Shown here piece by piece: positions 27,101-34,347 of a stretch of DNA of 52,718 nt; position 1 is the stretch's first letter, and the number at the start of each line of letters is the position of its first letter. The notes under the pieces were generated by a model. It saw nothing but the letters and a program-made list of their open reading frames with translations. It was not told where the DNA came from and did not search any database. The DNA comes from Acidobacteriota bacterium (GTDB lineage Bacteria > Acidobacteriota > Terriglobia > Bryobacterales > Bryobacteraceae). A program made the translations under genes and the position numbers. The stretch spans positions 1-52,718 of the forward strand of contig JAPKZB010000038.1 of NCBI GenBank assembly GCA_026393985.1. Direction: 5' to 3'.

Positions 27101-27321
27101 AGGCGATGGTACCGCACGCCGTCGAAGCGAAGGATGCCTTGCTCGGCGGCAACCCAGACCACGCCCGGGTCGCCGATGGCAGCATCAGAGATCCGCAGCG
27201 GCTCTGCGGCGGGGAACTCCTGAAACCAGTGCGGACGGGAGGGAGACTGAGCAGGGAGGGAACCCGCCAGGACGAGGCAGACCAGGAGAGCGACCGGGGA
27301 AAGCGAACGGAGCGTCACCAT
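24106..27321 (-). CDS. receptor Ser/Thr kinase with periplasmic propeller sensor
   Basis: 1071 residues. Signal/anchor MVTLRSLSPVALLVCLVLAG supports the ATG at 27319-27321. A long periplasmic part shows two-component-regulator-propeller blades (VWVAAEQGILRFDGVRYHRL, GYWLATMQRGLLRVD, SGRVWIGGKDPG, QLWVGYEDGLARRD, LWVAHRRSGSFTRLE) and then a Y_Y_Y-like Ig segment (SRITFEWSTLRASPF ... YTLEAVFTGEG). A helix near 752-772 (GAAAATLPLLWWGW) leads to a C-terminal kinase (809-1071): HAQGGFARVYRA, VLKVLS lysine, HRDVKPDN, LLDFGAAT, LAPERLL. This sensor layout normally ends in a histidine kinase; here a Ser/Thr kinase replaces it, with the kinase after the sensor. Two tandem copies of a 31-residue insert (about 533-594) lie in the propeller. 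Confidence 0.9.
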   Translation of the reverse strand: MVTLRSLSPVALLVCLVLAGSLPAQSPSRPHWFQEFPAAEPLRISDAAIGDPGVVWVAAEQGILRFDGVRYHRLASYPFARATFVSAAVGHVWAGGAAGLAHFANGAWRMIHRQPVTAWQRTAGGFWSASDNRLTLRSANGEVVAVHPAPSPATALALQRDRLWFLRARQLCSVPADGRGPLVCQAQSMAIGDGASRQVLARLTSIQQPTTVLADLLFSPAGRPWWIRAELPPPGIASWTAQPISDICELFVDESSRWICADDRLALSRRDEAWESWSDRTAPGIKAFWSDPRPGNHAGRPLLAFGRNGVSRLAPSSRQWVRLPNLPVLDVRAMLDDGFGGYWLATMQRGLLRVDARGTPLEQLHPCHSLDTYRLLVRDSSGRVWIGGKDPGCFFELRGRPGAWSLLPQTLPGNNLQAVALAEDPDQQLWVGYEDGLARRDAQGQWQPVVTTPPVGLVRELLITSRDVLWVAHRRSGSFTRLERTGDGWRATPHEVSDQPGDTYFLRRDSRGWLWRGSDGAVWVSRTGPDQPQSAQAASARREQTRNSPLLPGPSESVVRDSSESAQAAPARHQRARNSPLLPGPSESVVRDSSDDWVRLDKRSGVPVGEANLGGFHEDAAGFVWLAGVEGIVRIKPDPSWFLAPSAAPLLARVAIPGREWLDAGSMPREFPAGVSRITFEWSTLRASPFRSVPIRFRWAPDGPWQSAPDARAVLDQPAAGSYTLEAVFTGEGQPPVAKFSFRVARGASPLPGWFPGAAAATLPLLWWGWRRREWVRYRLSKLLYLAKVRGYKLLPSEGRLTGRVLLSRYSVGELHAQGGFARVYRASDSENSHQPIVLKVLSRTDANHDELRRRFSQEVAALSSVSHPHIPPLLDSFVTSTGEPALVLPFYAGPSLRDLLRLQGPLAPARVALLAEQIGQALLAFHAKGLIHRDVKPDNILYRDPDHVMLLDFGAATSRGAVGEVEHTGTITGSLHYLAPERLLGQYSPASDLFALAVVLLECLTGQRPAQLAVAPQDPAFPSSVATWMNPAIAEALMEALRHQPDRRPADFAAWLHRLVTLLRAANSSS
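25538..25723. repeat. two tandem copies of a 93-bp nested palindrome inside a coding sequence
   Basis: Copy 1 is 25538-25630 and copy 2 is 25631-25723. The first 50 bases are identical and 84 of 93 match overall. In copy 1 the unit folds on itself through nested arms: GCGCACA with TGTGCGC, CCCGGCA with TGCCGGG, and GGGCGAG with CTCGCCC around TTC. Copy 2 keeps the outer two arms. As 93 is a multiple of three, the host frame is kept and each copy adds 31 residues to the propeller domain. The structure fits a REP-like or other palindromic mobile unit that entered a gene and duplicated. Confidence 0.8.
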
Positions 27322-27364
27322 GCGGAGTAGCGCAGTCGGCGGATGGAACTGCGAAAGAAGCCGG

Positions 27365-27400
27365 AAAAACCGTATGCCTCCCGCGAAGGAGGCATACGGT
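27365..27400 (-). terminator. intrinsic terminator after the second Oar-like receptor
   Basis: On the minus strand a perfect 13-bp stem (27388-27400 pairing with 27369-27381, loop of 6) is followed by five T (27365-27369). It lies 28 bp beyond the receptor stop and just before the kinase start, so the kinase needs its own promoter. Confidence 0.9.
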
Positions 27401-27427
27401 AAAGCGAGACTGGCGGGCGGGTCGGAA

Positions 27428-30400
27428 TCAGAACTCGAACTTGAGCGCGAGTTGAAGACTCCGATTTTCGCCGACAGTGGAGGTGATGCGGCCGGCGGTG
27501 GGAGAACCGATGGACGCGTTGGGGAACCCGAAGTACGGGGTGTTGAACAGGTTGTAGGCCTCAAAACGGAACTGCGCGTTGAACCGTTCGCTGGGGCCGA
27601 AGCGGTTGTTCTTCACAAACGAAGTGTCGAAGTTTACGTTGCCGGGCGAATAGAGAATGCCGCGGCCGACGTTGCCGTAGGTAAAGGCCGGCGGGGCGGC
27701 GAAGCAGCCCGGATCGAACCAGCGGTCCGGGACCGGGTTATCGAGTTTGCCGGAGCAAGCCAGGCGGTTCGGCCAGCTCGGAGCACCGTTATTGACGCCG
27801 GCGGCGAGGCCGGGGGTGAAGGGACGGCCGGTGGTGAGCGTGGTGATGCCGCTCATCTGCCAGCCACCGATGACGCTGTTCACCACGCGGTTGCCGGCGT
27901 CCATCTTCTTGCCCTTGCCGAACGGCAGGTCGTAGACGTAGCTGAAGACGGCGCGGTGGCGGACGTCGAAGCCTGAAGGGCCGCGGTTACAATCGAGACA
28001 GGTGACCGTCTGCGGGCCACCGGAGGCGCCGCCGCCGCTGCCGACCGAGCCGGTGTAGTCGAGCGACTTGCCCCAGGTGTAAGCGGCCAGGAACTGCAGG
28101 CCGTTTTCATAGCGCTTGGTGGCCTTCAACTGCATGCTGTGGAAGGAGCTGCGGGCGCGCCATTCCACGAAGAACATATTGTTGACGTTGTTCAGCGGCT
28201 GCAGGAGCCGGCGAGGAGCCAGGGCGCCGGGGCCGGGCTGGACTTCGTTCGGGTTGTAGGCCTGCGCGAGGTTCATCCCGGTGGAGCCGGCATAGTCGGC
28301 CTCGATCATGAGCGAGTTGGTCAACTGGCGCTGGAGGTTGGCCGTCCAGGTCTGCATGTAGGGCGTCCGATTCAGGAAAGAATGGCCGTTGATGCGGGGG
28401 GACGGGTTGAGGCCGTTCAGTTCCGCGGTAGTCCGGGGCTTGACGGCCTGAGGCAGGGGGAAGGGGTTATCGATCGTCGCCACGCCCTGCATGCCGACCG
28501 GGAAATCGGGGAAGACGAGCGACTGGGTGAAGAACGTGGGGATGTTGAGGCCGATCTGCCCGTTGGCGGTAACCGGATCGGGGAAGTAGACCAGGCTGTA
28601 ACCGGCGCGGATGATGGTTTTGCCGTTGCCGGTGATGTCGTAGGCCAGGCCGAGGCGGGGGCCGAGGTTTTTCCAGTTGGCCTGCTTGCCGGCGGTGCGC
28701 GAGACGCCGTTTTCCCCAGCGTAGATGACTCGCAGCTGGCCGAGATCAAAGTTGGGCAGACGGTCGTACTTTTCGGTTTCGGGCAGGAAGGCTTCGTGGC
28801 GGACGCCGATGTTGAGGGTCAGGCGGCGGCTGAGCTTGATGTCGTCCTGGAAGTAGAGCGAGTTCTCCCAGATGCGGAGATAGAAGGGTTCGAACAACCC
28901 GGAACGGTTGCCGCTGATCATGAAGCCGGTCAGCAGCGAGGCCGGGCCGAAGCCGGAGGTGGCCGGGCTGGCCGGGTTGGCCGTGAACGCGCGGTTGAAG
29001 TTCATGTTGCCGCGAACCGCTTCGTTGACGAAGGGTTGGGCGTCGCGCCGGACGATGTGCCAGCCGAACTTGAGGGTGTGCCGGCCGACGGTCCAGTTCC
29101 AGGCGCTGTCGAGCTGGTAATGGGTCTGCAGGGGATTGACCGGCAGGAAGGCCGGGCCGCCGGACAGACCGGTGATATCGGCGATGTTAATGGTCGGGAT
29201 ACCAGAAGACTGGCGGTTCAGGTTGATGTTCCGAATCCCCAGCGAGGAGGCGGCGTTAATGCCAATATCCTGCTGCGTGGTAATGGGGTTCGTGCGGGCA
29301 AAGCCGGCACGGAACTCATGGAGCAGGTTGGGCTTGAAGATCCGAGTCCAGTTGAAGGCCGAACCCTGGGTGGTAAGGATGGTGTCCTGGAGGCCGGCGA
29401 CGAACGGTCCGAGGGTGAACCGGGAGGCGGCGTCGGCGGGGGTGGGCAGACAGCAGTTGGACTGGCCCTGGGGGGCCTGCAGGTTGTAGTTATTGTAGGT
29501 GTAGCGGAAGAAGATGTTGTCTTTGGCGCTGACCACGTGGTCGAAACGGCCGGTGTAGACGTTGTCCGCCACGCGGCGGTTCGGCACGCTGGTAAAGTTG
29601 TCGAACAGGCCGTTGACACGGCCGGGGGCGTTGGCCGTCGGATAGATGCTGAGCACGTTGCGGCCCACCGGGTTGATGGCGGAGGCCGGCATGATGTTGC
29701 CGGGGAAGGGGTCCCGCACGGGGGTGTTCGAGCCGGCGACGGAACGGGTGCTGCGGGGGTCGAAGATGGTCAGATTCGGCCCGCCGGCGGCGATCAACTG
29801 GCTGAAGTCGCCGTTGCGCATGGGCGCAGTGGGAACCGTGTTGACCGTGGCAATACCGCGCGCGGTGCGGAGGCCGGCGTAGTCAAAAAAGAAGAAGGTC
29901 TTGTTCTTGCCGTTATAGAGTTTCGGAATAATCACCGGACCGCCAACGGCGACGCCGAACTGATTCTGCCGGAAGACCGGTTTGCGCTGGTTAGCCGGGG
30001 CAAAGACGTTGCGGGCATCGAGGACGTGATTGCGATGGAACTCAAAGACGTTGCCATGGAACTCGTTCGAGCCGGATTGCGTCGAGATGGAGACGACGCC
30101 GGCGCCGCGGCCGAACTCGGCGGAGAAGACGCCGGTCAGGGTTTTGAACTCGCGCACCGATTCCACGGAGGGCGCGACGACGACCGTATTGAAGGTGTAT
30201 TCGTTGTTATCGATACCATCGACGAGCCAGGCGTTGGTGTTGGCGCGGCTGCCGAGCGCGTTGAAGTTAGAGGGGCCGCGCGGGTTGAACGTGGAGGCGC
30301 CGGAGAGATTCTCTCCGGCCTGTCCGGGGGTAACGCCGGGGTTGAGATAGACGAGCTGCGCGAAGTTCCGGCCGTTGAGCGGCAGTTCGCGCACAGCGCG

Positions 30401-30814
30401 GGTGCCGATCACTTCGCCGAGTTCGGCCGATTCGGAGCGGACGAGGGGGGCGGCGGCGGTCACCTCTACGGTTTCCGACACATTGCCGACGGCCAGTTGG
30501 AAGTCAGCGCGAGCCTTCTGGTCAACTTCGAGGGGCAGATTCTGCTGCACGCCCTTCTTGAAGCCGGCCTTTTCGACCGAGATCGTGTAGATGCCGGGCA
30601 CGAGGAACGGCACGTTGAAGGTGCCGGTTTCGTCGGTAACGGTGCGGCTGGTGGTATTCTTATTAACTTCGAGAACGGAGACGCTGGCGCCGGCTACGGC
30701 GGCGCCGGACGAATCGGTGACGGTGCCTAAAATCGTGCCGGTGGTTACCTGGCCATGAGCAGCGACCAAGGCGAAAACCACAAAGAGGAACAGACGCAAA
30801 AGTGAGTGATACAA
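27428..30814 (-). CDS. Oar-like TonB-dependent receptor
   Basis: 1128-residue outer-membrane receptor. Signal peptide MYHSLLRLFLFVVFALVAA; carboxypeptidase-regulatory-like domain (GTILGTVTDSSGAAVAGASV ... GTFNVPFLVPGIYTISVEKA); plug (RAVRELPLNGRNFAQLVYLN, WLVDGIDNNEYTF, EFKTLTGVFSAEFGRGAGVV); the KLYNGKNKTFFFFDYAG motif; long barrel ending LALKFEF. The start is TTG at 30812-30814; AGGAG on the minus strand lies about 8-9 nt away, and the signal peptide begins at once, so the rare codon is well supported. It faces a short amidohydrolase gene across 75 bp. A terminator separates it from the receptor kinase. Substrate unknown. Confidence 0.9.
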   Translation of the reverse strand: MYHSLLRLFLFVVFALVAAHGQVTTGTILGTVTDSSGAAVAGASVSVLEVNKNTTSRTVTDETGTFNVPFLVPGIYTISVEKAGFKKGVQQNLPLEVDQKARADFQLAVGNVSETVEVTAAAPLVRSESAELGEVIGTRAVRELPLNGRNFAQLVYLNPGVTPGQAGENLSGASTFNPRGPSNFNALGSRANTNAWLVDGIDNNEYTFNTVVVAPSVESVREFKTLTGVFSAEFGRGAGVVSISTQSGSNEFHGNVFEFHRNHVLDARNVFAPANQRKPVFRQNQFGVAVGGPVIIPKLYNGKNKTFFFFDYAGLRTARGIATVNTVPTAPMRNGDFSQLIAAGGPNLTIFDPRSTRSVAGSNTPVRDPFPGNIMPASAINPVGRNVLSIYPTANAPGRVNGLFDNFTSVPNRRVADNVYTGRFDHVVSAKDNIFFRYTYNNYNLQAPQGQSNCCLPTPADAASRFTLGPFVAGLQDTILTTQGSAFNWTRIFKPNLLHEFRAGFARTNPITTQQDIGINAASSLGIRNINLNRQSSGIPTINIADITGLSGGPAFLPVNPLQTHYQLDSAWNWTVGRHTLKFGWHIVRRDAQPFVNEAVRGNMNFNRAFTANPASPATSGFGPASLLTGFMISGNRSGLFEPFYLRIWENSLYFQDDIKLSRRLTLNIGVRHEAFLPETEKYDRLPNFDLGQLRVIYAGENGVSRTAGKQANWKNLGPRLGLAYDITGNGKTIIRAGYSLVYFPDPVTANGQIGLNIPTFFTQSLVFPDFPVGMQGVATIDNPFPLPQAVKPRTTAELNGLNPSPRINGHSFLNRTPYMQTWTANLQRQLTNSLMIEADYAGSTGMNLAQAYNPNEVQPGPGALAPRRLLQPLNNVNNMFFVEWRARSSFHSMQLKATKRYENGLQFLAAYTWGKSLDYTGSVGSGGGASGGPQTVTCLDCNRGPSGFDVRHRAVFSYVYDLPFGKGKKMDAGNRVVNSVIGGWQMSGITTLTTGRPFTPGLAAGVNNGAPSWPNRLACSGKLDNPVPDRWFDPGCFAAPPAFTYGNVGRGILYSPGNVNFDTSFVKNNRFGPSERFNAQFRFEAYNLFNTPYFGFPNASIGSPTAGRITSTVGENRSLQLALKFEF

Positions 30815-30889
30815 AAGGAGACTCCTGGAGACTGGAACGTAACCAACTTGTCACCAAGTCTAACATTTTGACAACAGGAGAAAAACCCA

Positions 30890-31471
30890 CTGCGGATTGA
30901 TGCCCAGCATGGATTTCTGCCGCCCGCGCAGGATGCGGCATGGCTTGCCACAATTTTGCGGCGTAACCGGTTTGACGGCAGTATCTACTTAACCGACGAT
31001 TTCCCTGAGGCGGTCCGGATCGCCGCACAGTGGCCTTACATTCGGGCCATCATTCCCCGGGAAGTGGTGCGGCATCCGCTGGTGAAGAGCGTCTATGGGA
31101 TCGCGCCGGAGCAGTTACCGGAAGGATTAGCGCTCGAGTGGCCCGCCGACCGATACGCTGAGGTGAGCCAGGTGCGCAACCGGCGGGTGGCGCTCGACGG
31201 CGTTCCCGATACGGTTGAGGAGTTACCCGGCAATTTCTATCTGAAGCTGACCGGGTTTGCGCTGCCGGTTACGGCGGCCGAAAAGGCCCGCATGGCGCGG
31301 GCGATGCGGATGGCGGGGCCGGAGCGGGTGATGTTCGCTTCCGGTTGGCCGGCCGGAGAGGTGAGTTGGAAGGAGCGTCTTGCCGCGTTTACCCAGAGTC
31401 TGGGCCCGCTGCCGATGGCGGTGCGGGAGCAGATTCTGGGCGGGACGGCGGCCGAGTTTTACGGGTTATAG
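30890..31471 (+). CDS. amidohydrolase_2-type protein with probable CTG start
   Basis: 193 residues if started at CTG 30890. The sequence LRIDAQHGFLPPAQDAAWLA, then ILRRNRFDGSIYLTD, is the usual beginning of amidohydrolase_2/fuconolactonase-like proteins, with DxH as the start of the metal site. AGGAG at 30876-30880 is 9 nt before the CTG. The first conventional start (TTG 30956) would delete this conserved N-terminus, and a stop at 30869-30871 closes the frame behind, so no ATG, GTG or TTG is available. Later motifs: NFYLKLTGFALPV, PERVMFASGWPAGEV, REQILGGTAAEFYG (family C-terminus). It is shorter than full-length homologues as I recall them. The 3' end overlaps the convergent TolC-like gene by 13 bp. 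Confidence 0.72.
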   Translation: MRIDAQHGFLPPAQDAAWLATILRRNRFDGSIYLTDDFPEAVRIAAQWPYIRAIIPREVVRHPLVKSVYGIAPEQLPEGLALEWPADRYAEVSQVRNRRVALDGVPDTVEELPGNFYLKLTGFALPVTAAEKARMARAMRMAGPERVMFASGWPAGEVSWKERLAAFTQSLGPLPMAVREQILGGTAAEFYGL

Positions 31472-32652
31472 GAGACGAGACGGGCATCGAGGACGGCTAC
31501 GGCGGCCCAGCCGGACTGCAGGATTTCGAGATACTCCTCCTGCAGTTGGAAGTAGGTCCGCTGCGTCTGGAGAACATTGGGATAGCTACCTGACATCGCC
31601 TTGTAGTTAGCGCGGTAGAGGGTGAGGGCCTTTTCGGTGGCCGGCAGCATCTCCCGCTGGTAGCGCTGGGCGGCGGTGCGGGCCTGCTCGTAGGCCTGCC
31701 AGACTTCGGCAAAGCGGCTATCGACGGAGCGGCGGACGCGGGCCGGCTCGAGAGCAGCGCGGGCCCGCATCGCCTTGGCCGCGGCGATGGCGCCCTGCTG
31801 GCGGTTGAAGAGCGGAAGCTCGACCGAGAGATCGAAGATGCCTTCCGGACCAATGGCGCCCCGGGTGATCTCGCTCAGCTCGCGGTTATAGCGGACGCCG
31901 CCGCGGGCGAAGAGGTCGGGAATGCGCGCCTGGCGAGCCTGGGCCAGCTGCAGTTCGGAGCGGCGGATGGAGATGCCGGGGAGCGTGAACTCGGGGTTTT
32001 CGGCTTCGATGAGCGACCAGACGGCGGCGCGTTCGAGGGCGGGTAGCGCGAAGAAATCGCCATCGAGCGGTTCGGCGCCAAGTTCCTGCTGGACGAGGGC
32101 CGTGAGCTGCTGCCGGGTGCGTGCGAGGGCGAGCCGGGCTTGCGAAAGGCGGACTTCGGCCCGCTGGGCTTCGACGTCCGCGGCGAGGACATCCGGCTCA
32201 TCGGCGAGGCCGGTGTTGAGCAGCTGCCGGAAGACGCCGGCAGTTTCGGTGGCGGTTTTGGCGAGCTGCTCGCGGACCGCGAGCGATTGTTGTTCGCCAA
32301 GCGCCTGGTAGTAGAGCCGCCGGAGGTGGCCGGTCAGCTCGAAACGGGCCAGATCCCGGCGGGCGCGCGCCTCGTCGACCTCCCGGTCGGCGATGGCCTT
32401 TTCGATGCCGCGCTTGTTGCCGGTGACGATGCGCTGGCTGAGGAAACCGCCGTTGGAGCCCCAGCGCACGGCGGGATTGGGCGAGTTGTGCTCGCTGTTG
32501 AAGCCGATGGAAGGATTGGGATAGAGGCCGGCCTGTTGCCGTTGGCCTTCGGCGATGCGCAGCTGAATGACGGCTTGCTGGTAGGCGGCGTTGTGCGCCA
32601 CGGCTAGCTTTTCCAAGTCGAGCAGGTTGAGCGCGAGCAGCAGGAGCGTCAT
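31459..32652 (-). CDS. TolC-family outer-membrane efflux protein (CzcC-like)
   Basis: 397 residues with two long alpha-helical repeat regions typical of outer-membrane efflux proteins: LEKLAVAHNAAYQQAVIQLR, AGLYPNPSIGFNSEHNSPNP, QRIVTGNKRGIEKAIADREV, then ARQARIPDLFARGGVRYNRE, DLSVELPLFNRQQGAIAAAK and YPNVLQTQRTYFQLQEEYLE. A short hydrophobic start (MTLLLLALNLLDLE) could be a weak signal. Its ATG is 1 bp after the stop of the multicopper oxidase gene, so the pair is cotranscribed. That context suggests copper or other heavy-metal handling. No membrane pump or adaptor gene is beside it, so the inner partner must be elsewhere. Confidence 0.88.
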   Translation of the reverse strand: MTLLLLALNLLDLEKLAVAHNAAYQQAVIQLRIAEGQRQQAGLYPNPSIGFNSEHNSPNPAVRWGSNGGFLSQRIVTGNKRGIEKAIADREVDEARARRDLARFELTGHLRRLYYQALGEQQSLAVREQLAKTATETAGVFRQLLNTGLADEPDVLAADVEAQRAEVRLSQARLALARTRQQLTALVQQELGAEPLDGDFFALPALERAAVWSLIEAENPEFTLPGISIRRSELQLAQARQARIPDLFARGGVRYNRELSEITRGAIGPEGIFDLSVELPLFNRQQGAIAAAKAMRARAALEPARVRRSVDSRFAEVWQAYEQARTAAQRYQREMLPATEKALTLYRANYKAMSGSYPNVLQTQRTYFQLQEEYLEILQSGWAAVAVLDARLVSYNP

Positions 32653-32653
32653 G

Positions 32654-33835
32654 CTACTTCCCCTCCCCGTGCTGATGCTGGTGCGCTTCGCCCTTGGGCA
32701 GGGTTACCTTCGGCGGATTTTTCCGCAAGGCCTCGATCTGGTCGTACCGCTGCGGCGTGACGACGCGGACCATCGTCATCATGCCCATCATGGCGCCGGA
32801 CCAGCCTTTGCGCAGGCCGAAGTTTTCCGGCTTGTCGTTGTAAATCTCGTCATCCGGCATCCACATATCCTGGGGATAGCCGGGGACTTTGCTGTGGACC
32901 GGATGGTGCATGGCCGGGCCGACCATGGGGACCATCTGGTTCATCATGTGATGCGGCAAATGGCAGTGGAGCATCCAGTCGCCGAGGTGTTTGGCGTCAA
33001 ACTCGATATCCCGGGCCTGCGCAACGCCGACGATGATGGTGTTTTCGGCATACCAGGTCGCCTCCGGACGGCGGCCCGCTTCGGTGCCGGTCATAAAGAA
33101 CTGGTTACCGTGCAGGTGGATGGGGTGGTGATCCATGCCCATATTGACGATCCGGATGCGGATGCGTTCGCCTTGGCGGACGATCATGGGCGTGGTGTCG
33201 GGGCCCGCCTTGCCGTTCAGGGTGAGCCAGTTGAACTCCATGGCGAGGGAGTTGGGGACCGGGTTGTTGGGCTTGAGATCCCATTCCTGCAAAACGAAGC
33301 CAAAGTCGCGGTCGACCCGCGGGGTATGGGCTTGCGCCGGATGGAGGACGAACATGCCGATGAGACCCATCATCTCCTGCATCGGGAAGTGCGAATGGTA
33401 GAAGAAAGTGCCATTTTGCCGGGCGGTGAACTCGTAGACGTGGCGGCCGCCAGGGGGAATCGGGTCCATGCCCAGGCCGACGGAGCCATCGACCTCCATG
33501 GGAATTTCAAGGCCGTGCCAGTGGATGCCGGTCATCTCCGGCAACTGGTTTTCGACAATAATCCGGAGGCGGTCCCCTTCGTTGGCCTCAATCAGGGGGC
33601 CGGGAATCGAGCCGTTAAAACCCCAGCCGTCCAGGATGCGGCCTGGGCAGATGGAGGTGCGGATCACTTCGGCGATGAGGGTGAACTCCTTGACGCCATC
33701 GACGAGTTTGTGGGGTAGCTTGGGCAGGTCCGGGGTCTGGACCGGAACCGGGACGGCGGAAGGAGGGGCGGCTACGGCCGGGGCGGTAGCCGACGCGAAA
33801 AGGCGGCCGAGAAAGCCGCGGCGATCGAAAGGCAT
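32654..33835 (-). CDS. Tat-exported multicopper oxidase
   Basis: 393 residues. Leader DRRGFLGRLFASATAPAVA is twin-arginine. All four copper-binding segments are visible: HWHG (105-108), HSH (147-149), HPIHLHG (237-243) and HCHLPHH (290-296), giving a type-1 plus trinuclear site. The C-terminal tail is Met-rich and ends HQHQHGEG, suited to copper binding. It likely oxidises cuprous ion or a phenol-like compound in the periplasm. It sits between a Cys-rich exported peptide and a TolC-like protein. Its ribosome site lies in a 9-bp inverted repeat that reaches back to the previous stop codon. Confidence 0.92.
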   Translation of the reverse strand: MPFDRRGFLGRLFASATAPAVAAPPSAVPVPVQTPDLPKLPHKLVDGVKEFTLIAEVIRTSICPGRILDGWGFNGSIPGPLIEANEGDRLRIIVENQLPEMTGIHWHGLEIPMEVDGSVGLGMDPIPPGGRHVYEFTARQNGTFFYHSHFPMQEMMGLIGMFVLHPAQAHTPRVDRDFGFVLQEWDLKPNNPVPNSLAMEFNWLTLNGKAGPDTTPMIVRQGERIRIRIVNMGMDHHPIHLHGNQFFMTGTEAGRRPEATWYAENTIIVGVAQARDIEFDAKHLGDWMLHCHLPHHMMNQMVPMVGPAMHHPVHSKVPGYPQDMWMPDDEIYNDKPENFGLRKGWSGAMMGMMTMVRVVTPQRYDQIEALRKNPPKVTLPKGEAHQHQHGEGK

Positions 33836-33836
33836 G

Positions 33837-33893
33837 GATTCTCCAATGGGGGTTGCGGGGGAACCGGGTGAGGGCCGCTGGGGGTGGAGAATC
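33837..33893 (-). promoter_or_regulatory. ribosome-site-sequestering inverted repeat before the multicopper oxidase
   Basis: On the minus strand GATTCTCCA (33885-33893), starting with the G of the upstream TGA stop, is complementary over 9 bp to TGGAGAATC (33837-33845). The second copy contains the GGAG ribosome site 5 nt before the ATG. A ribosome finishing the upstream gene would cover the first arm and free the site, so translation would be coupled. The folding is inferred from the sequence only. Confidence 0.5.
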
Positions 33894-34179
33894 AGAGTCG
33901 AAGGGGTGGCCGGGGCGGGTTGGCGCCGTACGGACGGAAGGTCGGCGAGACGAGGATCGGGACAGCAATGGCCAGCGGGGGCTGAGCGTCGAAGTGCACG
34001 GGCCCTAGCGCGGCGTCGGGGACTACCGTGCTGGGATCATCACAAACCTTGGGAGCGTCTTCGTGATGGCAGGTAGCCGCGGTGAGCGCTTGCGCCACAC
34101 AGTCGGCGGCGCACCACGGGGTCGAAACCGCTGCCAGCAGCAGAAAAAACATCGCGAGGATAAGTCTCGCCTTGGCCAC
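33892..34179 (-). CDS. small exported Cys-rich protein of the copper cluster
   Basis: About 95 residues. Hydrophobic leader (ILAMFFLLLAAVSTPWCAA) is followed by DCVAQALTAATCHHEDAPKVCDDPS, with Cys/His pairs able to bind metal, and a proline-rich tail. I do not recognise a named family. It looks like a short periplasmic copper-binding peptide because it leads an apparent transcript with a multicopper oxidase and a TolC-like protein. The GTG start at 34177-34179 has no ribosome site; an ATG at 34150-34152 is the other choice. Confidence 0.6.
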   Translation of the reverse strand: MAKARLILAMFFLLLAAVSTPWCAADCVAQALTAATCHHEDAPKVCDDPSTVVPDAALGPVHFDAQPPLAIAVPILVSPTFRPYGANPPRPPLRL

Positions 34180-34300
34180 TTATTTTAGGATAGCACTCGC
34201 GGTCCATGGAGTTGCAGGCCGGCGGGGTCTGCCGGGTAAGTCGGCAAAGCTAAGGTGGGCGGCGTCACGATATCCCCATCGCTGGAGTAGCCGATTAACC

Positions 34301-34332
34301 CGCGAAGAAGCCAGAACCTGGCGTTCTTCGCG
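34301..34332. repeat. intergenic stem-loop after the FAD oxidoreductase gene
   Basis: CGCGAAGAA (34301-34309) pairs with TTCTTCGCG (34324-34332), extended by GCCAG/CTGGC with one bulged base, around a 3-nt loop. It lies 16 bp beyond the oxidoreductase stop on the minus strand. There is no T-tract, so it is a 3'-end stem-loop rather than a textbook terminator. Confidence 0.65.
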
Positions 34333-34347
34333 GCGGCGGCCCGGGTC

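Noticed and set aside
25723-27330. Plus-strand frame of 535 codons opposite the receptor kinase
   Set aside because: Low-complexity Gly/Ala/Arg composition without motifs; the minus strand encodes a continuous multi-domain kinase.
28139-30730. Long plus-strand open frame (863 codons) opposite the second receptor
   Set aside because: Same reason: no recognisable domain, Gly/Val/Asp-biased shadow of the true gene.
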